From Plumapathes pennacea (lineage: Eukaryota; Cnidaria; Anthozoa; Antipatharia; Myriopathidae), in NCBI GenBank assembly GCA_964036295.1, contig OZ038465.1:9245667-9309666 (forward strand): a stretch of DNA of 64,000 nt, given 5' to 3'. Shown here in pieces: positions 48,801 through 62,600 of the stretch; the stretch's first letter is position 1; each line of letters begins with the position of its first letter. Made by a program: the position numbers and the translations under genes. Below the pieces are notes generated by a model, which saw only the letters and a list, made by a program, of their open reading frames with translations, made no database searches and was not told where the DNA came from.

Positions 48801-51800
48801 AACTCGGCTGCGAAGGGTACGTCTGTAACCTCACTTGCCTTCAGCAAAAACAGTTGATATGTTTAGCTGTCTACTTATAATCTATATGTTTAACCATCTA
48901 TATATTATGTACAGTCAGTATATAGCTATCTATTTTCATTACTTGTCTATCTATCAGCTATAATTCTTTATTATTCAACTATGTCTATGCTGCTATCTTA
49001 CGACTTGTCTATCTATCATATAATTTTTCATATATCGTATATATATATATATTATCTTAAACTGTCTATAAAGATCTATCAAATTTACTCATCTATCTCT
49101 CTATAGCTCATGACCTGTCTATCTATCATCTATCTCTTCATCAGTATATCTATCAAGAGTATCTTTTTGTGTATCGATCTATCTATTTTACTATCTGCCT
49201 GTCTAGAAAATGTAACCTGTTTTTCTTTCGCTGACAGAAATTGGAAAAGCGCAGAAAGGCTGTGAGGACTGTTGCTTTCTCTGAGGGGGACAGGAGTAAA
49301 GCAGAAGAAATACTCAATTCTCCAAATGCGGTTGATTTTATGTCATCAGAGGAGAGCGACCTGGAGGCAGAGTACTGTGGAAGAGGGCCCAGTCCAATAA
49401 GGGCTCTAAAATTAACGTGGCAGCGGTCAAAGTTAAGAAACATCAAGAAAACACTGGACCAGCACTACCAGGAGAATTTATCGAAACATCAGCAAATGAC
49501 CAGTGCTGTTGTCCGCCGCTCTGACAATGTGTCAGACAGGCCTGCTCCAAAGAACAGTCCAGGATGGGCCGTCCGCCTGCCACTGCTGGATGGCAGAGTA
49601 GACCATGTACCACACTAGCTGTACTGCGTAATTTTTGCTTGTAAATTTTCACTTGTTTAATATGTTATACATTTTAGGGAATAGACTTAATAAAGTGTAT
49701 TTTATTGTTGACCTATGTAGTCAGAGTGTTATTTGCTAGTTATTAGTTTATAATACCGTACGTTACCGGGCTATCCAAAACGGACAATATTGCAGAGAAC
49801 ACACATACACACAGTGCAACACCGGAGCAAATATTGACTACATATACACCGTAGCTTTTTGTTTGATTACAATCCCCCAAAAGCCGGCCGTAAACGGCGG
49901 GCCAAACCAAAACGAGATTGAAGAAAGTATAAACTAGTGTTTCAGATGACGGAAACCCAAATTTCACCGCCCCTTAAACACTAGTTTCCTGCAAACAAAA
50001 CCGCACCGTAAACATGCGCATAAGTGATTCGTTTCCGACGTTTACGCAGAACCGGAAACATAAGTAACCGTCAAGTTTCTGTCTGCGGAAACACAAGATT
50101 CCCGCAACGGAAACGCATATTTCCTTCATGTATCCGTTAATTTAACGGCACCGTAAACGTAACATTTCTCCCTACAAATTTAGCGCTATTTTCCCATATA
50201 TAGTTTCCTTATTTTCCATTTGGGGATTTTGTCTCAGGTTCTCGCTGATTGGATTTAACCTTATATAGTTAGTTTGGACCGGGATTTGAGCTCTCGCAGA
50301 AGCGACTTATGTATTTACCAACTGAGGACATGCAGTTAAAACTAAATCATAGCTAATATTTTGAAAAAAAGAAATCTGAGGTACCAACCTTCACATACTT
50401 TTATAGTGAAGCTGTCCCTGTACCCGTCATCTATTCGGGGAATGCCGCATATACCCGTGTATAAGTGCACTTTAGTAAAGATAAGTGCATAACCTAAGAA
50501 TAAGCATATGAAATAAGAAAATTGTTTATGTTGGAGAGCAATGTTTACCATTAAGTGTGAAATATTGAAATGTTTTTGTGGGAACTCTGGTTTTCCACTG
50601 GTTGGGAAATGTGATGTTTATATTCCGTGTAACTGCATATTTGCATTTGGACCTTACCGTTATTGTCGATTAATACTACATTAATACTTTATAGTAATTA
50701 GAAACAAAGGGCCGTGAGTTATTAATCTGTGGTTCCGTTTTCAGTACAACCGAACCCCACTGCACCTAGCTGCAAGTGGTGGCCATGTGGAAGTGGTGAA
50801 AAAATTGTTAGATGCAGGTGCAGACCTCAACATCAGAGACGGGGTACGTAAGATATGTCTTACATAGGAAAAAGTTATTTGCAATGGATGTTGATCGATT
50901 TCAGGGTGTTTGTGTGGATTTCTGGCTAATTCGTTGAAACGAACGAAACTGGTGATGCGCGACCACTCAATGTGGCAGCCGGTCATAATTTCTTGGTATT
51001 ATTCTTATTGGCAATTCTACCTCATTTTGTATCTGCAATTTGATTTTGAGATTTTTCATTTGTTGAATAAGATTTAGTGCACTTTCTTTCTGAAGTCATA
51101 AGCTGCTTTCTTCTCCAGTTAGACATTGAATTAGATACAAATGCGTCGTGTGTTGTTAGTGTGTGGGTCCGTTTTCAGGTTGTATATTTAGCGCTATTTT
51201 CCCATATATAGTTTCCTTATTTTCCATTTGGGGATTTTGTCTCAGTTTCTCGCTGATTGAATTTAGCCTTATATAGTTAGTTTGGACCGGGATTTGAGCT
51301 CTCGCAGAAGCGACTTATGTATTTACCAACTGAGGACATGCAGTTAAAACTAAATCATAGCTAATATTTTGAAAAAAAAAAGATATCTGAGCTTATAACT
51401 TTCAGATACTTTCAAAGTGAAGCTGTCCCTTTATCCGTCATCTATTTGGGGATGTCGCATTTACCCGTGTGTAAGTGCACTTTAGTAAAGAGAAGGGTAT
51501 AGCCTAAGAATAAGCATATGAAATAAGAAAGTTGTTTAAGTTGGAGAGCAATGTTTACCTTTAAGTGTGAAATATGGAAATGTTTTTGTGGGAACTTTGG
51601 TTTTCCACTGGTTGGGAAATGTGATATTCCTTGTAACTCCATATTTGCATTTGGACTCCATATTTGCGTAACTAGTCACCAGGTCCCCCGGTCAGCCCAC
51701 TTTCAGGACGCAGTTGCGTTCACACCTAAAGCGGACTAATTGCTTGTGACGTCACAAGCTTTAAAATGGAACGATTTTTTTTTTTTTTTTTCTGGGTTAG

Positions 51801-54800
51801 AAATCTGCATGCGGTGATTGGTTCATATTATCATGTGATTTGTGATGACGTTGTGATCAAGTGACTTGGCGGGCGAGCAGTTTCGCCATTTTGAAGACAG
51901 CAAGTTGCTTGCCTTAGTTGGCTCTGTGGATTATTTTATGGACCGCTCATCTTACTTACAAACGCATACGCCGGCTGCGGTAGACCCATACTAAATTTCA
52001 TTGAGCGGTTTTGGCTTGGGTCGGTCCGTTCAGCCTCAAAAGCCATATTGAAAGCCATGAAAGCAAATGCAATGAACTTATCAATGAACTGCATAACTAT
52101 GCACAACTGTACAGAAATGTACGAAGAATCTGACATCCAGAACCTTGAGAACTTGAAGGAACAAGCTGAACGAAGCCGCTCGACATACAAAGACGAGAAC
52201 CTGTGTAAAGACGGCGATTCTTGACAAGCGCTTGATAGCGGATTATATGGAACTGTTTAGTATGAGGGTGAACTTGAAGGTACTTTGTATTCTTTTACTT
52301 TGTATTATTCTTGCTGATACAAGTAAAGCGTCAGAAAATCTGACTTTTGTTTGGGATCAAAATTTCACTCTGCTGTGCATTTATGTTGTTGTTGCGACAT
52401 TTTGGCTCGGTGCCATGAAGGTCAAACAATCAGTGGAACAGATGGCGTTATTTGAAAATTGGGAAATGGCTGAGGAAAAAGTGACCGTTGGTAGATCTCG
52501 CTTCGCTCAGTTTTACTGTATTCCCACAAATGTTTATGTGAAAGAAAACCGAAGTCCTGCAAGACGAAGTCGTGAGCCAAGCCACGTACCCTTGATTAAC
52601 CTTTCACGCATTTTGAACAAGAGTAGAAAAAGCAGGCGACTAATACAAGAATACATTTCAAAGAATGTCCCAAAGTCGTCAAAAGTCCATGGTTATACCC
52701 GAGCTTACGTACTTCACAATGCTAATGCGTTCCGAGAACGTGCATGTAAACAACATGTAAACAATAAAAAGCCACAGATGGAAATGGAAAGAGAAAATTA
52801 GGATCAATAAACCATCGCTGCGAGAAAGCTAGAAGCTCAAAAAGAAGATTGCCAAAAGTAACCGAGGTGCTAAGATACGTTTGTATTTTAAAATGTGTTA
52901 AAAAACAGGCATTGCAAGATCAGACGTACTCAGAGATCAAAATCACAGAACCAAGTACAATGGGTTTTCTCTGTCAAGGGATATAGAAAAAAATTCCGGT
53001 CCTTCAGTTGTTGATCCAAACAAAACGATCATCAGTTGGCTTTCTGGATGCACGGAAGCCATACTTTAAGAGCGATTTTGGCTTGCATTGTTTTTAAGCG
53101 TCGGAAGATTTGAAAATAGCCGTACACAAATGCTTGATGTGTTACCAGCGGGACCCCCGTAAAGTACGAAGGGTTGTGTTTTGCAAATGCTCGATTATAG
53201 ATACCGCTTCAACCAATGTATCTGTGTTCTGAGCAATATTTGTGTGAAAGAACATCGAATAAGTAGTAGAAGACGAGTCAATACTTGATAGAACTTGAAC
53301 TTTTCCCTGCGGGCAGAGCGTCTCCCTTTGTCGGAAACTCTGCGGCTTTGTGTAACGCCCGGTGTAAGAGTCTTTTTTGCCCCCCTGGCAAAAATGCCTC
53401 CCCGGGCATTATTGCCCAGGCAAAAATGCCTCCCCGGGCTTTTACGCCCAGGCAAAAATGCCTCCCCGGGCATTTTTGCCCAGGCAAAAAAGCCCTCTCT
53501 GGGTAAAAATGCCCCCCATTCACAAAATCATCGATTTCGAGTTACAAGTAATTCTGATCAACAAATCCGTGCACAGCTCGTCCGTGCGTAAACATAGGAT
53601 ACTGAAATAATCAAATTCTAGCCAACATCTGGATGTAATCAGTTCATACTGTCAAGTGCTGCGTGACCTGTGGTGTCTTTGATGAACTGTTTCGGAGGAG
53701 TGAGGTGGGCGGACGGACGGATGGACGGACGGATAGACGGAAAGAAACGGGATGGTGGTGGGGGGGGGGGGGGGGTGAGGAATTCCACTCGCCCTCCTCG
53801 TTTTATTCGTGCACCCCGCCCTACCTTATTCGTCACAATCCGCGTGGGACTAGAAAATAAAATAGTTTCTTTCGGGAGAATATCCCCATTTGCCAAACTT
53901 AGCGTGCGGCGGAAACAATTATCGCTGCTTTTTTGTGTTGGAATCGTTCTCGGTTTACGGTGAATTTTGATATAACAGAGAACGCGTGGCAGAAATTAAA
54001 CCTGACAGGGTTAGGGTTAACGGCGAACGTCTGAGAGGTCTCTCTCGGAAGACATTTCAGTTCAGCGATCTGGGAACTTTTCAACTAATACTGTATCGAA
54101 TAATAGCTTACCCACGTTGTGCCTCTAATAGTACACTTTTACCTTTTAAATTGCGTTTAGTAACTTGACAGCCGGATACACTAATTATTCAGTGGTGGAC
54201 GAGAAACAGGTACTCCAAACGTCAATATTTCACGTTCAAACTTTACCCTGTACAAAATGTCATTGAAGTCGTTTGTTTCTAAATACAACGGCAAATATTT
54301 ATTTGGTCTTTCTTGAAATACATTTCCAGTTAAGTGGGAAAAGCACAAGTTGCGACCCTTAATATGATTATTGTACTTTGATTAGCAATTGTAACTTGAC
54401 ATATCATGTCGGATACAATTGGCTTATCATAGGCGAAAGCCAGATTGTCCAAAACGACTCACATTTGTAACGCTTGCCGAGGGCACGGAGCAGAAGGAAC
54501 TCACAGGTCACTAACATAACACTTTAATTACAAACTGTCTGAACGCTACGAAGAACCTCAGAAATCCCCTTCACAAGTCTAAAGTACACGTACAGTCATG
54601 CAGTAGAACAAAGGCTATACAAATAAGCGAAACAATAAAGAAAGGCTAGTTCACAATAATAATCAAGTATTGTACTAAACGGATATTCCAAAGATATCTG
54701 AGTTGTGACTCAATAGATTCAGACACGTACTGTATTGTAATCACTAACTAAACGCAACACAGTGATCAGTGTTAGTTACAATATGATTAAACAAAATAAA

Positions 54801-57800
54801 AGAACGAACTTTTTAAATAATAGCTTGCCCGAAAGACTATCAAAACAGCAATTTGAAATTTGCTGTCGAAGATGACAAAGGTTTTGCCCTCGGAAATGCC
54901 AAGACAATCAATGACAGAGAAATCGCAGGCGGCCCACAATTTATTTTAGAAAAGTTTCAAAGCAAACCGCAAACCTGATTTCAAAGTTCTCGAAATGGAA
55001 GGGAAAGAATATAAAAAATGTGAGGAACCCTCTCCCCTGAGTTCTATATATATATATATATTTTTTGCGTGTTTTCTTTTCTCTCCATTGGCCCTCTCCT
55101 TCCGTTTGAGGAGGTGTTAAACAGACGCCGAGGTCAACCAGCGTGACGCGCGTCACGGAAGGTGCACGCTCCCTGTGGAGTAAGATAAGAAAGTCCGAAA
55201 TCGGTGTCACATTTTGGCGCAACTGAATAATTCTCTTTTATGACGCCTTAGAAGAGTCCTGGTATTGTGCTAACCTTTTTGAATATGCCTTTGTTTGTAT
55301 TTAAGTATCCTTGTTTGGCTAGAGTTATTAGCAACTATTGAAACGGCCTTTCTGAACGCCGGGCATTTTAGCCCAGAGGGGGAAACTGTATCTACAGCAT
55401 TTTTGCCTGGGCGGAAATGCCCGGAGGGCATTATCGCCTGGGATAAAATGCCCGGGGAGGCAAAATATTGGGGGGGCATTTTTGCCCACTACACCGGCGT
55501 ATACGAACAGTCGGCGTTTAACTTCGTTTTGCGTGCAGTAAAGGTTCTTTGTTTATTGTCTGAGGATATTGAATTACTAATAGGTTTGAGGCAAATATCA
55601 CGCGAGATTAAGATACAAGATCTGTCAATGAAATGTCACGAGCATAATATCATAGAACGGGGAATCCCGAATCATCAGCTACTTAGCTTTCACTCACGCC
55701 GCTTTAACAAAAGCAGGAAAGACCGGCAGGCGATTACATCAAGAATATTTGTCACTGAATACCTCGAAGTCTTCAAAAGCTCAAGGTTGATATCCGACTA
55801 TCCGAGCCGTAATGTTCGCTCCACAAGCCCGTGATGCACGCCTTTGTTGTCACGGTATTCAAACGTCTGCAGCTTCCGATAGAGATTAATTTCGTATCGA
55901 CCCAGAATTTTGCGTTAAAGCTTAATGCATAGCAGTCTTGAACATATTAGTGATCAGACTTGTACATGTAGGATGCGTAACGTCTGAGATGGCTTTTTCA
56001 TACGAAGTAATTTCATCATGGGAAGTGTCATGTTTTAATGTGCTACAGAGATAAGTTTGAAAGCTTTCAATTACAGCTACTTGAACATGATGCACACGCT
56101 GGGAAGATGAGATAAGGCCATTACGCTGTCTTACAGCTACTTAAGATGTCGGGTATTCCCCAGTCAATCCCATTACAAAATGAGAACACAGTTCCTCCAC
56201 AAAACATGTCAGCTTGAAAATTCACTCAACAAGGTTGCCAGGTTGTATAGCAAGCGTCACACAAGTACTGTCACGTGCATCGGAAAGCAATGAAAACTGG
56301 GTTGTTGCAAACGAAGAATATTCCTACGGGGCCTTCGATAATTGTTTTCTCTCAATTATTATAATACACTTTTTCGTGAATATCTGTTTGACCGAAATTA
56401 GAAGAAAAGAGGGCAAGAAAAATAAAGGGAGCTCTTGGATCCGTCATGTGCAAAAACTGACTCGGCTATAATATCTTTTGCATATAAACGCACGACAAAA
56501 GTTCCTCTCCCGGGACCCCGCGTGTCTCTATTCATTGTACTAATGACGTCACAAGCGCACTGGCCACGGGCCTGTCTTGTTTTGGATCGTTCTCGATCGA
56601 CCTGAGACCACCTCCTAATACGAGCTGAGTTGGATCGATGTGAGATCTCTTATAGGAAACATCGACCGTTCACACCTGGCCCGCATACGCCTGGATCGAT
56701 CTGAGATCGCTTTAACTGCCTAGTGTGAACGGGTCCTTATACTGGTGACGTCGCTATACAACCATGGTTTGTGTAAACCATTAATAATCTCCAAGCGGAA
56801 AATAGACCAGAATCCCGCTTTCCGAGAACCCACTACTGGGCGAGGGGATGTCTGCGATTATTAAGGTGATTCCCTAGTTTTGCAGTGCGCATCTTTAGTG
56901 CGCATAATACTTTTGAGATGGTGGGCATTGAGAACCACCGAAATATCAAGATCGAAAGCTGTTTATAATCTTTACGCAAATAAGTTTTATTTTTCGTCCT
57001 TCCTTGTGGGAGCAGCCACCTCAAAAGTTGAAACTCGTCCCAGTCCCCTCTCGGAAAGACGTATTTTGAATTGAATATTCACCTTTTCCTGACAAATGCG
57101 CAAAAACAAGCACGGTGACCCCCATTTTTTATTCCATAATTTTAATGAAAACAGTGTCCCCAGTAAAACAGGAAAAAATAGGCAGAAATCTATGAGCAGA
57201 TTTTACGCAGTTGAAAGAAATGCTACGGATCGGGCCACTTCCGGTTCAAGACAGCACATCAACTTCCCACCAATTTTTGTTGTTAAAATAAATTTGCAGG
57301 TATTCACATACATTTTTCTGTGACATAGGTGAATAGTCAATAGAATAAAGTTGAGAGTTTGGTGATATTTCAGACTGCATCAAAAATCATTTACCTTATT
57401 TCCCAGTATCGGGGTGCGTGCAACAGACGCTAGAACACCATATTCGTCAGCTTGTGCCGTAAAAACGAGCACGGTGACCCCTTGTTTTTATTGCATCATT
57501 GTGACCCACTTGAGTTGTTGTACAATTGTGCCAAGTTTCATTACAAATCTATGACAGATTCTTTTCCTAGGGAATCACCTTAAAAACTGGACCACGGATT
57601 CTAGGCTTTTGATTGGTTCCTTGGACATGGGTTATCAGCTCATATCCAGTGGGTGAACAAATATGGTCAATGAACGCGTGAGCGACGAAGTAATGTGGAG
57701 AAAGTTTTTTCAGATTTCACAACCTGTTCAGAGTGACTTGCAAGTCCCGGGTGAGACAAATTTACAACAGTAATTAAAGAATGAGCAAAGAGGAAGAATG

Positions 57801-58696
57801 CATGTCTCAGGCTTTTTTACACAACAGCAAAGGGAACAAGACCGCACCTTCGCTCAAGTCGATACGAGCAGCCATTGATCGATCGCTCCGGTTCGCCTCC
57901 GCAATGTAAACAGTTCCACCATCACCGACTCTGCTTTCACAGAAGCAAATAAAGTTTTCTTCAATAGTCCTTGCTGATGTTCAAGCATCTCCAGTTTCAG
58001 TTCTCGTTCAGCACAGCCAGTTGTCAGTTCCAAGCAGCATCACAAACGTCGCACATGGTGAGCAAAGAAAGCGATTCCCTCCGATGCGATGGTTACAACA
58101 ATAATTGTGGTATATCACCTTAAGGTGTTTTTGTAAACTCCTTCTGAGGGTGTTTGTGCGGTGTAATTCCATGAGAATGTGTTCTTCACTCGATTTTCAT
58201 TCATTCAGCTATCAGCCCGTTCGCAAAGACGTTGTCATAGTTGCGGTAATTATGCGATCATTGTATTTTTGGAGTCTTTTTTGCGTCAAATAAAGTCATT
58301 TTGAAGAGTATTTTGTGGTCCAGTTTTTAATAAAAACAATTATTCTACTCGGGCTTGCCGAATATGGATTGATAAATAACCAACTCGGCGCGGCGCCTCG
58401 TTGGTTATTTTTCAATCCATAGACGGCGCGCCCTTGTAGGATAATTGTTAATTATCGTGTTTCTAGTATCTTTAATTTGGTTTTGATATAAGATTTAGCG
58501 CACTCTCGTTGTTTGTGTGGATTTTTGGCTAATTCGTTGAAACAAATGAAACTGGCGAAGGCGGCTACTCACTGGGGCAGGTCACACATTTGTTGGTGAT
58601 TTTGTTTATTTACAGCTTAACCTTGATTTGTATCTTTACGGTCATTGGTTATGCATTTTTTTGTTTAAGAAGAAAGCGCACCCTGTTCATTTCCCA

Positions 58697-58743
<47 letters not shown>

Positions 58744-59605
58744 AAGGTTTTATTTTGTATTCTAAATTTGTTACAGAGGTTCAGATTTCTTTGCTTACAC
58801 TTACACTTACACTTACTCTTACACTTACACTTACATTAATACTTCACTTACAATGTCACTTACGTATATAAATACATAATACATAATATATAATTTAAAT
58901 ACGGGGTTTACGTAAATTATACATATAAGTGTCCATACCTCACACACTCATGTACACACAGCCTCCGCGTTATCTCAAGAAGAGAAAGGATAAAAAGTCA
59001 CTATGCCTAAAGCTACATGCTTCAGTTACCCGCATGTCTTACTGAACACCTAGATTCGATGTTGCTTCCGTTTCGAGGCTGTTTTGACATGTCAAAAAGT
59101 TAAGGAAGTTTTCTATTTTTGGGATCAGGTTTCGTGTTCTACTGCACCATATGTAATACCTGGCCACCAGAAAGCAAAAGTTTAGTTCCTTCTTATGACT
59201 TGAGGTGTCCGGTATAAGTCCTAGTGCTGTGCTTAAAGAGATATCGTATGCTGTTGGTATAAGTTCTTGGCTTACTAAATACTCATTTCCCAAGTTATAA
59301 GCCGCTTCCCTCTCCAGTTAAACTAGAAGTTAGTGCTTTAAAGTAGTTGGAAACAAATGCTTTGTGAGTTGTTAATCTATGGTAATATTCTGTTTTCAGT
59401 TTCAAAAGAACCCACTTCAGCTGGCCGTCGAGAGTGGCCATCTCGAGGTGGTGAAGAAAGCGTTAGGTACAGAAGCAGCCGTCAAGGTTGCGGATTCGGT
59501 ATGTAAAATGTGCACACATAGAACAGATGACTCTGTAGTGGTGTTCATCGAATTCTCGTTGGCTAATTAATTAAAATCAAATCAAATCAAATCAATCCAA
59601 ATATA

Positions 59606-59667
<62 letters not shown>

Positions 59668-62600
59668 TTTCTTTTTTTCTCTTCCTGAAAGGTTCCACGT
59701 ATGAATGACGTTTTCACTGCGAGAAGTGCGAAAGATTGTCAAGAATTGCTGGCCCGTTTTCGGCAACAGTCTACCTTGGGACCCTTACCAGAGGTACCCT
59801 ACAGTCTTTATATTCTAGGCCGTACGTCCGATGAGGTTATTAACATTCTAAGGGCATTACCACAAGATAAGAATCTCGAAGGACTTTTTGTCACGACTGT
59901 AATAGGAAAATTGTCACTGGATAAAGTATTTCATTGGAAATACCCAAGCATCACCAAGCTTACTTTTATTAACTGTGGTCTTCAGATACTACCAGAAGAC
60001 ATTGACAAACATTTTCCAAATGTCGAAGAACTTGTGTTGACAAATAACGACCTGAGAATAATTCCCGATAGTGTTGGTAATCTCAGCCGTCTTCAAGTGT
60101 TACACATGAGTCGCAACGGTTTGAAAGTGTTGCCTGACACAATAGGAAAACTTAGGAACCTGAAAGAACTTTACTGTGCGCACAACAACCTAAATACACT
60201 ACCAGGCACCCTATCAAGACTATTCGACTCCCTGCTGCGACTTGACGTAAAGCATAACTCTATAAGCAACCTTCCAACAGCAATAACAATCCTTCTAAAG
60301 AGTGTGCTAGCTTTCCACTGTGCTGACAACCCTCTGATTAAGGATCTTGGTAGTGACAAGACGAAAGATATTATCACTTATCTTGAAGATTTGGGAAACG
60401 GAACACTAGAGAACAAAGAAGTTAAACTGGCAGTCGTTGGAGAAGAGGGAGTGGGAAAGACGACGTTAATTCAAGCTCTTCGAAGTAAGTATAATCTCTG
60501 TTCGAACACTCTCCAGAAAACTGACGGCATTGAAATCAGTCCTCTTCAAATTGAAGATGTCACATTCAAGGTGTTCGATACAGCTGGGGATGCAGACTTC
60601 TTGGAAACACACCTTTTGTTTACAAGTCCCAACTGTCTATACCTCCATGTTTATAACATTGCCACCATGGGAATTGATGAACAAGCAGGCATCCAACTTG
60701 GGCGTCTTGAGATGTGGTTGAAGTCCATTTTTGTGCAAGCTCCTGATTCCAGAAATGTTGTTGTTGGTACTCATGCAGATAGTACAAGCCACAGCAAGGA
60801 AATGAATGATTTAATAACCCGTCAAATAAATAGTGTACTTGGAAAAGCACAGAAAGCTCACAGCGAACAATTTCAAAGCAACACTGTCGAGGATTGCTGT
60901 CTTTGCCAAGGTTATCCTGATGCTGAAATGTTGCCTTCCAGCATTAAAGAACAATCAGGTAAACCTTGCAGCAGCGAGACAAATTTATCAGAAGGCAATA
61001 TTCCTCATGTCGTGGGACGCCATGAAGTTAGTAGCGTAAAGAACTACCCTGGTTCTATTTTTGCTTATTTTTTTGGCAATCGCAGTGTTCGGGAGTTAAA
61101 GACGTTACTCGTGGACAGAGCCAGAAAGCTTTTGAATGACGTTCCTCGAACACCAAAGAATTGGATGGACGTGCTAGAAGTTTGGAACCGAGAGACAGGG
61201 GGGCTTCCTTTGTTACGCAAGGACGAAGCTGAACGCATTGCTGCGGACTTTGGCGTTACAAGGCATTCCAAATTCGGTCTGATGCTGAACTTCTTCACGA
61301 ATAAAGGGTACATTGTCTACCACGATAAAGTGCCTGATCTTGTAGTCTTAAATCCACAATGGCTAGCAAACCAACTCTGCCGCCTAATATCATTCAACCA
61401 GGATTGGATCCATGATGGACTTTTGAAACCGGAAGACCTCAAGAAAGCTTTTCAAGGCACCGATGAAAAGTGGCAGCAGGAGGTCCTTCAACTCTTTCGT
61501 CACTTCAGAATCTGTTTTCCGTTATGTGATAGTAGAGAACTTTTCCCTTGTAGGTTGCCACTTGGAATGCCTGCTCATTCACTTTGGCCACCAATTCCTG
61601 ACAAAGAAGACAGGCAAGTGTCGTACATGTGCCAGTTCTCGTTTGTCCCAAACTCGCTCTTTCCTGAGATCGTGGTAGCAGTCAATGAGAATCCATACGT
61701 TGACGAGTCTCCTGTGCCGCGATTTTTCTGTAACCGAGCCATTTACCAGACGCGAGAGAAGCACAGTGGTTGTCAGAGTTGTAAAGATGTACCATTCCAG
61801 TCTGGTGAAAAGCACCACCGTGTTCATCTTGAGCTCTGTCACCCAAAGAATGCTGTTTGTGTTACTGTAAGAGGGCCAAGACCGTGTTGCATCGCTGACA
61901 GCATATGTGAAATGATCGAGGCACTTGCTTCTAAGAACACAATCATGAAAAAAGCCCTAATGTGTCCAAAATGTGTCGCAGAAAAGGTTGGTGATGTATC
62001 ACGCCTCAAGATCAGGTCTGCAAAATCAACGGACTACATCACGTGCGATATCGGACACGAAGTTGGTCAGAAAAGCGATGTACTCAGAGGAGAGTTGAAA
62101 ATCGACCTAAAGCCTTTTGAAAGTTTGGACCCCTGCAGAGATGATATCTGCCCTCGCCTCTTTGTGATGCTGCCTATTAACAAGGAATCACTTTCATTTT
62201 TACAGTACACCCTTTTGAAAGACGGGTTTGCTGTTCACGTGCTCTGTGAATATCCTGAACATTACCACTTTCTTTCCAGCCCCGGTTTTCGCCTCCCAAA
62301 CCCTAAGAGGTTCGTGAGCATGTACGGTGGGAGGGTATATAAGCTTCTTGAACAAATGATCAACAAAAGGATGTCAGCGACCTTCGCCGACCCTGCTCCT
62401 GCTCAAAGTTTTTCAGGAGAGGATACTCAAGTTCTAAGACGTTTTCTGCATTCCTATGATGAAAAGTTTCCAGGAATAAAAGAGAAAGCACGAAACGTCA
62501 ATCTTAAGAATCCAGCTAAAGGGGAAGCCTTGAAGAGAAGCTCATTAAAGAAATTGCTGAACATCTCCAACGAGGATGACCAGGTCCCATTTCCAGGTCT

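Larger units (their letters stand above)
42361..50175. mobile_element. tnp2/CACTA-like DNA transposon inside the ankyrin array
   Basis: It interrupts a short-unit intron after GTTGTTAGTGT; the intron resumes at AAATTTAGCGC, with about 20 bp of the unit missing. The ends are imperfect inverted repeats: AGGGCGAAATCGTACGTTT at the left and the complement of AGGGAGAAATGTTACGTTT at the right. Both ends carry many GTTTCCG/CGGAAAC words (42380-42540 and 50020-50170), typical subterminal repeats. It encodes a transposase (minus) and an accessory gene (plus) from a shared promoter region at 46535-46724. No clean target duplication is visible. Confidence 0.8.
51744..56580 (+). mobile_element. 2.7-kb element (family A), copy 3, inverted and split
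   Basis: It starts at the 18-bp palindrome GCTTGTGACGTCACAAGC and ends GGGCCTGTCTTGTT, the reverse orientation of copies 1 and 2. It is interrupted at 53358/53498 by a 2.1-kb insertion. Without that insertion its length (about 2.7 kb) matches copy 2. Confidence 0.72.

Noticed and set aside
53663-53963. Gly/Arg-rich frames over the GGAC repeat and G-run
   Set aside because: Low-complexity DNA gives open frames in several registers; no coding evidence.
59379-59570. A separate small gene starting at 59379
   Set aside because: The open frame is ankyrin exon 18 plus intron on both sides; the exon boundaries are clear.
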